A stretch of DNA of 64,000 nucleotides from Vogesella oryzae (GCF_902829295.1 NZ_CADEPL010000019.1:106333-170332); one strand, 5' to 3'; counted from the stretch's first letter, positions 26,682 to 37,465 are shown. Numbers and translations: made by a program. Notes: generated by a model not told the origin, from the sequence alone.

Positions 26682-27567
26682 CACTTTTACCGGCTGGATG
26701 ACCGCCACCCAGCAAGCGGTGGAAACCGCGCTGGAATCGCTGCTGCCGGACGCCAGCCGCGCACCGCACATCCTGCACGAAGCCATGCGCTACAGCACGC
26801 TGCAAGGCGGCAAGCGCGTGCGCCCGCTGCTGGCGTTTGCTGCCGCCGAGCTGGTGGATGCCGATGCGGCCAACGTGGCGCGCGTGGCCTGTGCCGTGGA
26901 AATGATCCACGCCTACTCGCTGGTTCATGACGACATGCCGTGCATGGACGACGACGTACTGCGCCGCGGCAAGCCGACCTGCCACGTACAGTTCGACGAA
27001 GCCACCGCGCTGCTGGTGGGCGATGCGCTGCAAACGCTGGCGTTCGAACTGGTCGCCAGCCCGCTGCCCGGCGTCGCCGCCTCGCAGCAGCTGGCGATGG
27101 TCAAGCTGCTGGCGCAGGCTTCCGGCCACGCCGGCATGGCCGGTGGCCAGGCCATAGACCTCGCCAGTGTCGGCAAGCCGCTGTCGCAGCCGGAGCTGGA
27201 ATTCATGCACCTGATGAAAACCGGCGCACTGATCCGTGCCGCGGTACTGCTGGGCGCGCTGTGCGGCCAACCGCTGGATGCGGCGCAGACCGAAGCGCTG
27301 GACCACTTTGCCAAGCGCATGGGCCTGGCGTTCCAGGTAGTGGACGATGTGCTGGACGTGGAAGCCGACACCGCCACGCTGGGCAAGACCGCCGGCAAGG
27401 ATGCGGCCAACGACAAGCCCACCTATGTCAGCCTGATGGGACTGGGCGAAGCCAAGTCCTACGCCCGCGACCTGTACGACGACGCACTGGCGTCACTGGC
27501 ACCGTTCGGTGACAAGGCGGCACGCCTGAAACAGCTGGCCGACTACATCGTCGCCCGCTCGTTCTGA
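26671..27567 (+). CDS. ispA: Geranyl/farnesyl diphosphate synthase
   Basis: Condenses isopentenyl diphosphate with allylic diphosphates to make farnesyl diphosphate for ubiquinone and undecaprenyl carriers. The protein has 298 residues. The first Asp-rich motif is [10 protein letters not shown] (about 89-98), the second [10 protein letters not shown] in the C-terminal half, and GGKRVRP precedes the first. The ATG at 26671 overlaps the end of xseB by 11 bp and gives the usual length; an in-frame extension upstream is inside xseB. Three copies of the GCGGCCAAC repeat lie inside this gene, often encoding Ala-Ala-Asn. Confidence 0.96.
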   Translation: MANDTFTGWMTATQQAVETALESLLPDASRAPHILHEAMRYSTLQGGKRVRPLLAFAAAELVDADAANVARVACAVEMIHAYSLVHDDMPCMDDDVLRRGKPTCHVQFDEATALLVGDALQTLAFELVASPLPGVAASQQLAMVKLLAQASGHAGMAGGQAIDLASVGKPLSQPELEFMHLMKTGALIRAAVLLGALCGQPLDAAQTEALDHFAKRMGLAFQVVDDVLDVEADTATLGKTAGKDAANDKPTYVSLMGLGEAKSYARDLYDDALASLAPFGDKAARLKQLADYIVARSF

Positions 27568-27587
27568 TACACCACAACAAGATCAAT

Positions 27588-29444
27588 ATGACAACATTGC
27601 TCGACACCATACAGAGCCCGGCCGACCTGAGAAAACTCGGTCGCCAGGAGCTGCCGCAACTGGCACAGGAGCTGCGCCAGTTCCTGGTGGAATCGGTCAG
27701 CAAGACCGGCGGCCACTTTGCCTCCAACCTGGGCAGCATCGAGCTGACCATTGCACTGCATTATGTGTTCAACACCCCGGACGACCGTCTGGTATGGGAC
27801 GTTGGCCACCAGACTTATCCGCACAAGATCCTGACCGGCCGCAAGGAGCAGATGCCGACCATGCGCCAGCTGGGCGGCCTCGCTGGCTTCCCCAAGCGTG
27901 GCGAATCGGAGTACGACACTTTTGGCGTCGGCCACTCATCCACCTCCATCGGTGCGGCACTGGGCATGGCGGTCGCAGCCAAGGCGCAGGGGCTGGACCG
28001 CAAGTGCGTCGCCATCATCGGTGATGGCGCGATGACCGCCGGCCAGGCGTTCGAGGCCCTGAACAACGCCGGCGCGATGGACACCGACCTGCTGGTGATC
28101 CTCAACGACAACGATATGTCGATCTCGCCCAATGTCGGCGCGCTCAACAACTATCTGGCCAAGTTGATGTCCGGCCGCTTCTACGCGGCGATGAAACAGG
28201 GCAGCAACAAGGTGCTGGGCATCGCCCCGCCGCTGCGCGAGATCGCCAGCAAGATGGAAGAGCACGTGAAGGGCTTCTTTACCCCCGGCACGCTGTTCGA
28301 GGAATTCGGCTTCAATTACATCGGCCCGATCGACGGCCACGATGTCGACGTGCTGGTGGATACGCTGAAAAACATCCGCAGCCTGTCCGGCCCGCAGTTC
28401 CTGCACATCGTCACCAAGAAGGGTCAGGGCTACAAGCTAGCCGAGAACGATCCGGTGAAATACCACGGCGTGACCAAATTCGACCCGGTCAACGGTCTGG
28501 CTGCCGGCAAGAGCGGCAGCAGCAAACCGCAGTACACGCAGATCTTCGGCGACTGGCTGTGCGACATGGCCAAGCAGGATACGCGGCTGGTTGGCATCAC
28601 CCCGGCCATGCGCGAAGGCTCCGGCATGGTGCGCTTCGAGAAAGAGCACCCGGACCGCTACTTTGACGTGGCGATCGCCGAGCAGCACGCAGTGACCTTC
28701 GCCGCCGGCATGGCCTGTGACGGCATGAAGCCGGTGGTGGCGATCTACTCCACCTTCCTGCAGCGCGGTTACGACCAGCTGATCCACGATGTGGCGATCC
28801 AGAACCTGCCGGTGGTGTTCGCCATCGACCGCGCCGGTCTGGTGGGTGCCGATGGTCCCACCCACGCCGGCGCCTTCGATCTGTCCTTCCTGCGCTGCAT
28901 CCCGAACATGACGGTGATGGCGCCGTCGGACGAAAACGAATGCCGCCAGATGCTGTACACCGCCTTCACGCTGGACACCCCGACTGCCGTGCGCTACCCG
29001 CGCGGCACCGGCCCCGGCGCGACGGTAGCGCAAGAGATGTCCGCCATGCCGATCGGCAAGGGCCGCATCCGCCGCCAGGGCAGCGGCAAGGTGGCCATTC
29101 TGGCCTTCGGCAGCATGGTGACCCCGGCACTGGCCGCCGCCGAGCAATTCGACGCCACCGTGGCCGACATGCGCTTCATCAAGCCACTGGATGCCGAGCT
29201 GGTCAAACAGCTGGCGGCAAGCCACGACCTGTTGGTGACAGTGGAAGAAAACGTGATCATGGGCGGCGCCGGCAGTGCCTGTCTGGAAACGTTGGTCGCA
29301 GCCGGCATCGCCATCGAGGTGTTGCAATTGGGCCTGCCGGACGATTATGTTGAACATGGCGACCCGGCCCTGCTGCTAGCAGCATGCGGCCTGGACGCGG
29401 ACGGCATCGGCCGCAGCATCGGCGCACGACTGGCAGGCAGATAA
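27588..29444 (+). CDS. dxs: 1-deoxy-D-xylulose-5-phosphate synthase
   Basis: Thiamine-diphosphate enzyme joining pyruvate and glyceraldehyde 3-phosphate, the first step of the MEP isoprenoid pathway. The protein has 618 residues. The N-terminal domain has [13 protein letters not shown] and the ThDP motif [18 protein letters not shown]. The central transketolase domain has the catalytic Glu region ([20 protein letters not shown]) and [14 protein letters not shown]. It lies 20 bp after ispA, so both isoprenoid genes are transcribed together. A strong terminator follows. Confidence 0.97.
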   Translation: MTTLLDTIQSPADLRKLGRQELPQLAQELRQFLVESVSKTGGHFASNLGSIELTIALHYVFNTPDDRLVWDVGHQTYPHKILTGRKEQMPTMRQLGGLAGFPKRGESEYDTFGVGHSSTSIGAALGMAVAAKAQGLDRKCVAIIGDGAMTAGQAFEALNNAGAMDTDLLVILNDNDMSISPNVGALNNYLAKLMSGRFYAAMKQGSNKVLGIAPPLREIASKMEEHVKGFFTPGTLFEEFGFNYIGPIDGHDVDVLVDTLKNIRSLSGPQFLHIVTKKGQGYKLAENDPVKYHGVTKFDPVNGLAAGKSGSSKPQYTQIFGDWLCDMAKQDTRLVGITPAMREGSGMVRFEKEHPDRYFDVAIAEQHAVTFAAGMACDGMKPVVAIYSTFLQRGYDQLIHDVAIQNLPVVFAIDRAGLVGADGPTHAGAFDLSFLRCIPNMTVMAPSDENECRQMLYTAFTLDTPTAVRYPRGTGPGATVAQEMSAMPIGKGRIRRQGSGKVAILAFGSMVTPALAAAEQFDATVADMRFIKPLDAELVKQLAASHDLLVTVEENVIMGGAGSACLETLVAAGIAIEVLQLGLPDDYVEHGDPALLLAACGLDADGIGRSIGARLAGR

Positions 29445-29463
29445 ACCGCCAACCGGTAATGAG

Positions 29464-29495
29464 CGGCCAGCAGCCCCGAGCTGCTGGCCGTTTTG
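29464..29495 (+). terminator. Terminator of the xseB-ispA-dxs cluster
   Basis: CGGCCAGCAG and CTGCTGGCCG (29464-29473, 29481-29490) with a 7-nt loop are followed by TTTT, 20 bp after the dxs stop. Confidence 0.9.
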
Positions 29496-29520
29496 CCATC
29501 CACCCGCGGAGAACAACAAT

Positions 29521-30807
29521 ATGCAATGGGACCTATCCGCCTGGCTGCAACTGAGCGGCACCCCGTATCAGAACCTGCCGGCACTGCTCTCCAGCCTGGG
29601 CATCGGCCTGCTGATCGGCGTCGAGCGCGAGCGCAAGCACCACGTGCTGGCCGGCATCCGCACCTTCCCGCTGGTCTGCCTGCTGGGCACGCTGCTGGCC
29701 ATGCTGCTCCCGGCACTCGGCAGTGCATGGTTGCCGGCGGCCGGCTTGCTGGCCGTTGCCGGCCTCGGCTTTCTGCCCCACGGTAGCCGCGACCCGGACG
29801 AACCCAACGAGCCGCGCACCACCACCGTTATCGCCCTGCTGGTGGCCTACACCCTCGGGTTGATGGTTGGCATGGGCAATATCGAACTGGCCGTGGCGCT
29901 GGGCATCATCACCACCGGGTTGCTGTATCTGAAGCCGGAGCTGAGCAGCCTCACCCAGCAGCTGGATCGCCATGATCTGCTTTCGCTGCTGCAATTCGCC
30001 ACCCTGACCTTCATCATCCTGCCGCTGCTACCCAACCAGGGCTTTGGCCCCTATCTCGCCTTCAACCCGCACCGCATCTGGCTGCTGGTGGTGCTGATCG
30101 TCGGTGTCGGTCTGGCGGGCTACCTGGCCGTGAAACTGCTGGGGGAAAAAGTGGGGGCGCCATTGCTGGGCTTCATGGGCGGACTGGTATCCACCACCGC
30201 CACCAGTCTGGTGTACGCGCGCGAAGCCGCCAGTAATCCGGGGTCGCAGCAGCTGGCAACGCGGGTGATTCTGCTGGCCAATATGGTGCTGTTTCTGCGC
30301 CTGCAACTACTGACAGTTGCCATTGCACCGCAAGCATCCGGCGGCATGCTGCTCGTCATGTTGCCGGGCATGGCGCTGGGGCTGCTGACCATTTTCATCA
30401 GCGGCCGGCGTGGCCAGGCACGAGACGGCGCTCCCGAGCTGGAGCTTAAAAACCCGGCGCAACTGCGTATCGCACTGGGCTTTGCCGCGCTGTTTGCCGT
30501 GGTGATGCTGTGTTCTGCGTGGCTGAAAGACCTGTTTGGTGACAGCGGCCTGTACATGGTGGCACTGGTTTCCGGCATCAACGATGTGGATGCCATCTCG
30601 CTGACGGTAATGGAGCTGTTCGGCAAGCAGTTGCTGCCGCTGCAGCCGTTGCTGATTACGGTAGTGATTGCGGTGCTGGCCAACACCGTGTTCAAGATGG
30701 GGCTGATTTTCAGCATCGGCGGGCGCGCACTGGCATTGCGCTGCCTGCCAACGTTTATTGTCGCGATGCTCGGCATGCTGGGCGGGCTGTGGTTCGCCAC
30801 CCTGTAG
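29521..30807 (+). CDS. MgtC/SapB-DUF4010 membrane protein
   Basis: A 428-residue protein with about a dozen hydrophobic helices. The N-terminal part has the MgtC/SapB signature LGIGLLIGVERERKHH (about 26-41). The C-terminal two thirds match the DUF4010 type of membrane protein, with LLGFMGGLVSTTATSLVYAR and LVSGINDVDAISLTV. Such fusions are widespread, but the transported substrate or role is not established; MgtC itself acts on ATP synthase and magnesium stress in pathogens. It starts 26 bp after the dxs terminator and converges on a hydrolase gene. Confidence 0.85.
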   Translation: MQWDLSAWLQLSGTPYQNLPALLSSLGIGLLIGVERERKHHVLAGIRTFPLVCLLGTLLAMLLPALGSAWLPAAGLLAVAGLGFLPHGSRDPDEPNEPRTTTVIALLVAYTLGLMVGMGNIELAVALGIITTGLLYLKPELSSLTQQLDRHDLLSLLQFATLTFIILPLLPNQGFGPYLAFNPHRIWLLVVLIVGVGLAGYLAVKLLGEKVGAPLLGFMGGLVSTTATSLVYAREAASNPGSQQLATRVILLANMVLFLRLQLLTVAIAPQASGGMLLVMLPGMALGLLTIFISGRRGQARDGAPELELKNPAQLRIALGFAALFAVVMLCSAWLKDLFGDSGLYMVALVSGINDVDAISLTVMELFGKQLLPLQPLLITVVIAVLANTVFKMGLIFSIGGRALALRCLPTFIVAMLGMLGGLWFATL

Positions 30808-30810
30808 TGT

Positions 30811-31602
30811 TTACTCCGTCGACAGCCGCGCGATCAGGTCGGCGGTATCCAGCGGATGTTCCAGCGGAAACAGATGGCTGCCGTGCTGGCGATGGATGTT
30901 GGCCGCAAAGTGGCGCCGCATGAAGGCCAGATCGCGCGCGGTTACCGCGCTATGCTCGGCAGCCACCACATAGCTCAGCGGCACCTGTAGCCGGCCACGC
31001 AGAAACCAGCTGTTGTGCGGCAGCGTGCCGTAGATGTCGTGCTCCACCTGCGGGCGGAATTTCAGCCGCCGCCCGCCCTGCCCGTTGTCCACCGTGCCAT
31101 GCTCGGCATAATCGCGCAGGCAATCCTCGTCCCAGCGCGCAAATGCCGGCTTGCGGGCAAAGTAGTCATACACCGAGCCGATACTGGCCCAGTTGTCACG
31201 CCGGCGCAGGGTGCCGGTGCCGCCGGGCGTGATGCGCTGGATAAAGCCCAGCCGCTTGGCCAGCCAGATCATGAAACTGGTGCGCGGGCCCAGCAGCGGC
31301 GAATCCAGCACGATCAGGCGGGTAAAGCGCTGCGGCTCGCGGATTGCCGCCTGCAATAGCACCATGCCGCCCAGCGAATGCCCGACTGCCAGCACCGGCT
31401 CGCGATAGTGGGCAGCCATGTACGCCAGCGTCTCGTCCACCAGCTGCGGCCAACAGTCGGTGACCGGGTAAGCCCGATCATGGCCGATGGTGTCCAGAAA
31501 GCCGACCTCATAGCCATGCGTCGCCAGCCGCTGGTGCAGCTTGCGGTAAATCGAAGCCGGAAAACTGTTGGCGTGGGCAAAATGCAAGGGTTGCGACATC
31601 AT
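30811..31602 (-). CDS. Alpha/beta hydrolase
   Basis: A 263-residue cytoplasmic hydrolase. The nucleophile elbow is GHSLGG near residue 74-79, with LIVLDSPLLG giving the acid strand region and a late His in HGSHLFPLEHP as the expected base. The N-terminus PLHFAHANSFPASIYRKL carries the oxyanion-loop region. Substrate unknown; similar proteins act as esterases. There is a 3-bp gap to the convergent MgtC-type gene and no terminator between them, so their 3' ends overlap on opposite strands. Confidence 0.85.
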   Translation of the reverse strand: MMSQPLHFAHANSFPASIYRKLHQRLATHGYEVGFLDTIGHDRAYPVTDCWPQLVDETLAYMAAHYREPVLAVGHSLGGMVLLQAAIREPQRFTRLIVLDSPLLGPRTSFMIWLAKRLGFIQRITPGGTGTLRRRDNWASIGSVYDYFARKPAFARWDEDCLRDYAEHGTVDNGQGGRRLKFRPQVEHDIYGTLPHNSWFLRGRLQVPLSYVVAAEHSAVTARDLAFMRRHFAANIHRQHGSHLFPLEHPLDTADLIARLSTE

Positions 31603-31749
31603 TATCCTCCTGGCGCCACATCATACCCCAAGCAAACGCTTGGTTCAGCCCGCTCGACATGACGCACCGCGCCGGCACTGCTAAGCTGCCGCCCTGAACC
31701 TATCCGCCGACCGGCGGTCTTTGTCCGATAGTCATTGCTGCGATACACC

Positions 31750-33495
31750 ATGTCCCTCGTCCGCTTGCTGCACCGCCTCTTGCTGTTGATCCTGCTTTGT
31801 ACCGGCACCGCCTGGGCACTCAACCAGGATGAGCTGCTGCCACCGGAACGCGCTTTCGCCGCCCGGCTGGAACAACAGGGCCAATCACTGTTACTGCATC
31901 TGGATGTTGCCCGCGGCTACTACCTGTACCGCGAGCGCATCCAGCTGACACCGCAGCCAGCCGGTAGTATCGACATTGCCAAACTACCGGCGGGCGAGAC
32001 CAAGAACGACCCCTACTTCGGCCGCCAGCAGGTATACCACCGCGGCATCACCCTGACCCTGCCCATTCATGGCACCCTGCCAGCGGATTTCACGCTGAAA
32101 ACCGTGGTACAGGGCTGCGCCGACGCCGGCCTGTGCTACCCGCCACTGACCCGTACCCTGAAGGTAGGCGACGGCATGGCCAGCAATCCGTGGCTGGACA
32201 GTATGCCCAGCCAGAGCGCCGCTCCGACGCTGGCACGCGGCAAGCTGGCCGCCACCCTGGCCGCCTTCTTTGCCGCCGGCCTGGCCATGGCCTTTACCGC
32301 CTGCATGTACCCGCTGCTACCGATTGTGTCGTCGCTGATCGCCGGCCACGGCCACCATCTGAGCAAACGCCGTGCACTCGCGCTGTCGCTAGCCTACGTG
32401 CAGGGTCTGGCACTGACCTATACCGCGGTCGGCATCGTGGCCGGCCTGACCGGCAGCCTGCTCACCGTCTGGCTGCAGCAGCCGGCGGTGGTCCTGTCTG
32501 CCGCGGCGCTGATGGTGCTGTTCGCACTGGGCATGTTCGACGTTATCAGCATCCAGCTGCCGGCCGCGCTGCAATCGCGGCTGGCCAGCACCTCCAACCG
32601 CCTGTCCGGCGGACATCTAGCCACCGTGTTCGCCATGGGTGCGCTATCGGCGCTGCTGGTGGGGCCGTGCATCGCCCCGCCGCTGGCCATCGCACTGGGT
32701 TACATCGGCCAGACCGGTGATGCGGCACTGGGCGGCGCGGCGCTGTACAGCATGGCGCTGGGCCTGGGCTTGCCACTGCTGGTGGTCGGCACCTTTGGCG
32801 GCCATGTATTGCCACGCGCCGGGCAATGGATGAATGCGGTCAAATTCGCCTTCGGTTTCGTGATGCTGGGTGTGGCGATCTGGATGGCCGGTCCATTCCT
32901 GCCAACGCCGCTGACCATGCTGTTGTGGGGCGCGCTGGCATTGGGCATTGCCTGGAAGCTGGGGCTGACCCGCCGCCTGCCAGTCGGCGCAAGGTTGGCC
33001 GCACGGCTGGGCAAGACTCTGGCGCTGCTGTTTGCACTGGCAGGCCTGCTGCAATGGGTCGGTGCCGCCACCGGCGCACCTTCTCCGCGCCTGCCGTGGG
33101 CCGGCGTCTGGCACGGCCAACAGTTGCCCAAGGCTGTATTCACCCGAGTGCAAGACAACCAGCAGCTGGATGCCGCACTGGCGCGGGCGCAGGCTGCCGG
33201 CCAAGCGGTGCTGCTGGATTTCTATGCCGACTGGTGCGTCAGCTGCATCGAAATGGAAGAAACCACCTTCCGCGACCCGGCTGTACGCCAGCGCATGGAC
33301 AAGATGCTACTGCTGCAGGCCGACGTCACCGCCAACAGCCCGGCGCAACAGGCGATGCTCAAACGCTTCGGCCTGTACGGCCCGCCGGGCATCATGCTGT
33401 ACGACAGCAGCGGCCGCCAGACACAGCAGGTCATCGGCTATCAGGACCCGGCAGAATTCGTGCGCAGCCTGGATGCGGCCAACCTTGGGCAATAA
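31750..33495 (+). CDS. dsbD: Thiol:disulfide interchange protein DsbD
   Basis: Inner-membrane protein carrying reducing power from cytoplasmic thioredoxin to the periplasm, for DsbC and cytochrome c maturation. It has 581 residues: signal peptide (about 1-23); periplasmic alpha domain with the Cys pair in QGCADAGLCYPP (near 120-130); eight-helix beta domain with its two Cys in AFTACMYPLLPI and LVGPCIAPPLAI; and a C-terminal thioredoxin-like gamma domain with FYADWCVSCIEMEE. All six redox cysteines are present. The start at 31750 gives a proper signal peptide. Confidence 0.95.
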   Translation: MSLVRLLHRLLLLILLCTGTAWALNQDELLPPERAFAARLEQQGQSLLLHLDVARGYYLYRERIQLTPQPAGSIDIAKLPAGETKNDPYFGRQQVYHRGITLTLPIHGTLPADFTLKTVVQGCADAGLCYPPLTRTLKVGDGMASNPWLDSMPSQSAAPTLARGKLAATLAAFFAAGLAMAFTACMYPLLPIVSSLIAGHGHHLSKRRALALSLAYVQGLALTYTAVGIVAGLTGSLLTVWLQQPAVVLSAAALMVLFALGMFDVISIQLPAALQSRLASTSNRLSGGHLATVFAMGALSALLVGPCIAPPLAIALGYIGQTGDAALGGAALYSMALGLGLPLLVVGTFGGHVLPRAGQWMNAVKFAFGFVMLGVAIWMAGPFLPTPLTMLLWGALALGIAWKLGLTRRLPVGARLAARLGKTLALLFALAGLLQWVGAATGAPSPRLPWAGVWHGQQLPKAVFTRVQDNQQLDAALARAQAAGQAVLLDFYADWCVSCIEMEETTFRDPAVRQRMDKMLLLQADVTANSPAQQAMLKRFGLYGPPGIMLYDSSGRQTQQVIGYQDPAEFVRSLDAANLGQ

Positions 33496-33531
33496 ATCGA
33501 CATGAGCCATGACCGGCTCAAAAGGATAACC

Positions 33532-34110
33532 ATGCAAGCCATCGTAGATTTCATCCTCGAGCTGGACCGGCTCAAGGGCGTGACCCGCAAGACCCGGCCA
33601 CTGGGGCTGGACCGGCAGGAAAATTCCGCCGAGCACAGCTGGCAGATTGCCATGCTGGCGGCCTCGCTGCAGCCTTATGCGCCACAACCGGTAGACATTC
33701 ACCGCGTGATCGGCATGCTGCTGGTGCACGATATCGGCGAGATCGAAACCGGAGACACCATCGTCTATGCCGAAGAAGGCTGGGAAGAGCGCAAGGCGGC
33801 GGAGCTGGCGGCGGTGACACGCATCTTCGGCCTGCTGCCGGATGGACAGGGCGCGCGCTTTCTGGCGCTGTGGCAGGAGTTCGAGGACGGCGACACCGCG
33901 GAGGCGCGCTTCGCCCACGCCGCCGACCGCGCCATGCCGGTGCTGCTGAACCTGGCCAACAACGGCCAGAGCTGGCGCGAGAACGGCATCAGCCACGAGC
34001 GGGTGATTAAACGCATCGGCCCGCCGATCAGCGAGGGCTGCCCGGCGCTGTGGACTTATCTGGAAGCCCGCCTGGAGCACGCGCGACAGCAGGGCTGGTT
34101 TGGTGCCTGA
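33532..34110 (+). CDS. HD-domain hydrolase, YfbR/HDDC2-like
   Basis: Metal-dependent phosphohydrolase of 192 residues. The HD motifs are ENSAEHSWQIAMLA (first His), LLVHDIGEIETGD (His-Asp pair) and HAADRAMPVLLNL (last Asp). The arrangement matches 5'-deoxynucleotidases of the YfbR/HDDC2 type, which act on nucleoside monophosphates; substrate inferred from similarity. The ATG at 33532 is chosen because of AAGGA 7 nt upstream; an in-frame ATG at 33502 has no clear ribosome site. It follows dsbD by 36 bp and may be co-transcribed. Confidence 0.85.
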   Translation: MQAIVDFILELDRLKGVTRKTRPLGLDRQENSAEHSWQIAMLAASLQPYAPQPVDIHRVIGMLLVHDIGEIETGDTIVYAEEGWEERKAAELAAVTRIFGLLPDGQGARFLALWQEFEDGDTAEARFAHAADRAMPVLLNLANNGQSWRENGISHERVIKRIGPPISEGCPALWTYLEARLEHARQQGWFGA

Positions 34111-34113
34111 GCC

Positions 34114-34374
34114 ATGGCTCGAATCGCGCGCTTCATGAGCATCTACGACAACAGCAGCGATGAATTTGTCAGGGATATTGAATTTGCTCGCTTTGACCTC
34201 CCAGCTTTTCAGCAATGGTTTGGCGTGGCATCCGACAACCCCATGTACGACTGCTACCCCATCACCCGGCAGGACACTGCTTTTGTCGAGCAGTATCTGA
34301 ACACGCCACCCGCCTGGGACTTTGCGCATTTCGCTTATTTTGTCGAGGCGGGTACGGTACAGACCTCGCGCTGA
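34114..34374 (+). CDS. Small orphan protein of unknown function
   Basis: Up to 86 residues, acidic and aromatic-rich, for example FDLPAFQQWFGVASDNPMYDCYP and a C-terminal FAHFAYFVEAG. The size and DP-like/aromatic pattern remind me of small immunity-type or DUF7683-like proteins, but I cannot confirm this. The start may be the ATG at 34114, 3 bp after the HD gene, or the ATG at 34135 (MSIYDNSSD), which fits the similarity better. Neither has a strong ribosome site, so coupling to the HD gene is likely. Two transcript-end hairpins follow. Confidence 0.5.
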   Translation: MARIARFMSIYDNSSDEFVRDIEFARFDLPAFQQWFGVASDNPMYDCYPITRQDTAFVEQYLNTPPAWDFAHFAYFVEAGTVQTSR

Positions 34375-34384
34375 TCGAAACAAC

Positions 34385-34413
34385 AAGGGCCGGTGCAATG
34401 CACCGGCCCTTGT
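34385..34413. terminator. Terminator between convergent genes
   Basis: CAAGGGCCGGTGCA and TGCACCGGCCCTTG form a nearly loop-free perfect dyad followed by TCAC. It lies 10 bp after the orphan gene and before the minus-strand acyl-CoA dehydrogenase. Confidence 0.75.
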
Positions 34414-34423
34414 CACTTCTGTC

Positions 34424-34443
34424 TGCGGCCAACGTTGGCCGCA
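34424..34443. terminator. 20-bp palindrome TGCGGCCAACGTTGGCCGCA, copy 2
   Basis: Same 20-mer as at 18344-18363 and 46021-46040, two head-to-head repeat copies. It lies between convergent genes, 11 bp past the acyl-CoA dehydrogenase stop on the minus strand. No T run here. Confidence 0.65.
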
Positions 34444-34453
34444 GGCCTGCCGC

Positions 34454-35605
34454 TTACAGCGCTTGCGCCACTTCGTCTTCCAGCGCACGGGCGATCACCA
34501 GCTTCTGCACGTCCGAGGTACCTTCGTAGATCTGCGCCACGCGCACGTCGCGGTAGATGCGCTCCAGCGGGTAATCGGCCAGGTAGCCGTAGCCGCCCAG
34601 GGTCTGGATGGCGGCCGAGCACACCGTCTCGGCCATTTCCGACGCCACCAGCTTGGCCATGCTGGACTCCTTCAGGCACGGCTTGCCGGCATCCTTCAGC
34701 GCCGCGGCGTGCCACACCAGCTGCCGCGCCGCCTCCAGCTTCGCCGCCGCCTCGGCCAGACGGAATCCCACTGCCTGATGGCGGATGATGGCCTGGCCGA
34801 AAGTGTGGCGCTCGGTAGCGTAGCGGGTGGCGAACTGCAATGCGGCACGCGCCATGCCCAGGCACTGCGCGGCGATACCGATGCGGCCGGATTCCAGATT
34901 GGCCAGCGCGATCTTGTAGCCCTCGCCCTCTCTACCCAGCAGGTGGCTGGCCGGCACGCGCACATTGTCGAATACCACCTGACAGGTGTCGGAGGCATGC
35001 TGCCCCAGCTTGTCTTCCACCTTGGCCACGCTGTAGCCGGCGCTGGCAGTTGGCACCAGAAAAGCGCTGATGCCCTTCTTGCCCGCCGCCGGATCGGTTA
35101 CCGCGAACACGATGGCCACATCGGCATGCTTGCCGTTGGTGATGAACTGCTTCACGCCGTTGATCACGTAGTCGTCACCGTCGCGCACAGCACGGCTGCG
35201 CAGTGCGGCGGCGTCGGAGCCGGCGTCCGGTTCGGTGAGGCAGAACGCTGAAATCCACTCGCCACGGGCGATCGGCCGCAGGAAGGTTTCCTTCTGCCAG
35301 TCGGTGCCGAAGCGCTCGATCGGGCCGCAGCCCACCGAGTTGATCACCGAGATGATGGTGGACAGCGCACCGTCGCCGGCGGCGATCTCCTCGATCACTG
35401 CGGCCAAGGTCACGTAGTCGAGACCGGCGCCATCCCACTGCGGCGCCACCGCCATCCCGAAGCAGCCCAGTTCGCCCAGGCCCATCAGTGCCTGCCGCGG
35501 AAAGCTGTGTGTCTTGTCCCATTCGGCGGCATGCGGCGCGATCTCGCCCTGCACGTAGTCGCGTACCGCATCCACCACCTGTTGCTGTTCAGCCGTCAGC
35601 AGCAT
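34454..35605 (-). CDS. Acyl-CoA dehydrogenase
   Basis: FAD enzyme oxidising acyl-CoA to 2-enoyl-CoA, 383 residues. Signatures: AFCLTEPDAGSDAAALRSRA (about 120-140, FAD/substrate site), TFGQAIIRHQAVGFRLA, and the C-terminal GGYGYLADYPLERIYRDVRVAQIYEGTSDVQ region with the catalytic Glu of the YEG motif. The ATG at 35605 follows the thiolase stop by 10 bp, so the two form an operon. Given the LiuR-like regulator and operator upstream, the substrate is probably a short branched-chain or short-chain acyl-CoA; the exact one cannot be read. Confidence 0.92.
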   Translation of the reverse strand: MLLTAEQQQVVDAVRDYVQGEIAPHAAEWDKTHSFPRQALMGLGELGCFGMAVAPQWDGAGLDYVTLAAVIEEIAAGDGALSTIISVINSVGCGPIERFGTDWQKETFLRPIARGEWISAFCLTEPDAGSDAAALRSRAVRDGDDYVINGVKQFITNGKHADVAIVFAVTDPAAGKKGISAFLVPTASAGYSVAKVEDKLGQHASDTCQVVFDNVRVPASHLLGREGEGYKIALANLESGRIGIAAQCLGMARAALQFATRYATERHTFGQAIIRHQAVGFRLAEAAAKLEAARQLVWHAAALKDAGKPCLKESSMAKLVASEMAETVCSAAIQTLGGYGYLADYPLERIYRDVRVAQIYEGTSDVQKLVIARALEDEVAQAL

Positions 35606-35615
35606 GTCGCGCTCC

Positions 35616-36800
<1,185 letters not shown>

Positions 36801-36824
36801 ACCCGCCTCCGGTGTGAATGTACG

Positions 36825-36840
36825 TTTACGTTAACGTAAA
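36825..36840. promoter_or_regulatory. LiuR-type operator 1
   Basis: TTTACGTTAACGTAAA is a perfect 16-bp palindrome 25 bp upstream of the thiolase start. It nearly matches the second site at 37450-37465. MerR-family LiuR repressors of branched-chain catabolism recognise palindromes of this kind. Confidence 0.7.
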
Positions 36841-36848
36841 TCAATAAT

Positions 36849-36874
36849 TAAAAACAAGCCGCCCCGCGGCGGCT
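36849..36874 (-). terminator. Terminator of the MerR-type regulator gene
   Basis: On the minus strand AGCCGCC and GGCGGCT (36868-36874, 36857-36863) pair around CGCGG-type loop bases and are followed by TGTTTTT. It lies 25 bp after the regulator stop. Confidence 0.8.
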
Positions 36875-36898
36875 GTCGCACAAAGACCAATTGCCCGA

Positions 36899-37294
36899 TT
36901 ATTTCTTGCTGCGCTTGTGCAGCCACTCTTCGCACTGGCCACGTACCTGGCCGATTTCCTTCAGCACCAGCTGCAAGTCCTGCATCTGCTGCACCAGCTG
37001 CTGCTCGCGGCGGGTCAGGATGTCGATGAATTTCTTCAGCTGCGGCTCGTCGGTGTTGGCCGCATCGTACAGCTCGAACAGCTCGCGGATTTCCTGCAGC
37101 GACAGGCCGATGCGCTTGCCGCGCAGGGTGAGCATCAGCCGCACGCGGTCGCGCTTGGTATAGATGCGACGCTGTCCTTCTCGCGCGGGAAACAGCAAGC
37201 CTTCCGCTTCGTAAAAGCGGATGGCGCGGGTGGTGATGTCAAATTCCTGCGCCAGTTCGGAAATGCTGAAGGTGCGATCAGCTGCTACGGTCAC
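36899..37294 (-). CDS. liuR: MerR-family regulator, LiuR-like
   Basis: A 131-residue transcription regulator. The N-terminal winged helix has FSISELAQEFDITTRAIRFYEAEGLL (about 9-34), followed by RRIYTKRDRVRLMLTLRGKRIGLSLQEIRELF and a C-terminal coiled coil for dimerisation (LTRREQQLVQQMQDLQLVLKEI). No metal-binding cysteines are present except one near the end, as in LiuR rather than metal-sensing MerR proteins. The GTG at 37294 is chosen for its AGGAG 5 nt upstream; the frame extends further without a site. It is flanked by two matching operator palindromes and by leucine/valine catabolic genes on both sides. Confidence 0.85.
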   Translation of the reverse strand: MTVAADRTFSISELAQEFDITTRAIRFYEAEGLLFPAREGQRRIYTKRDRVRLMLTLRGKRIGLSLQEIRELFELYDAANTDEPQLKKFIDILTRREQQLVQQMQDLQLVLKEIGQVRGQCEEWLHKRSKK

Positions 37295-37449
37295 GACAAC
37301 TCCTGGATACGGTTCAAAATGCAGCCGCCAATGCTGCAAACACACAATTGTAATACGTGACGCCGCTTACGGCATCCGGCATATCCCGCACGGCAGCACC
37401 AGACTGCGCGCCACCACCACGGCAACTCTCTCAAGTTTTTTCATTATAG

Positions 37450-37465
37450 TTGACGTTTACGTAAA
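37450..37465. promoter_or_regulatory. LiuR-type operator 2
   Basis: TTGACGTTTACGTAAA, matching operator 1 at 14 of 16 positions. It lies in the gap between the regulator and the plus-strand catabolic operon, about 40 bp before the ATG at 37507, so it can control both directions. Confidence 0.7.
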
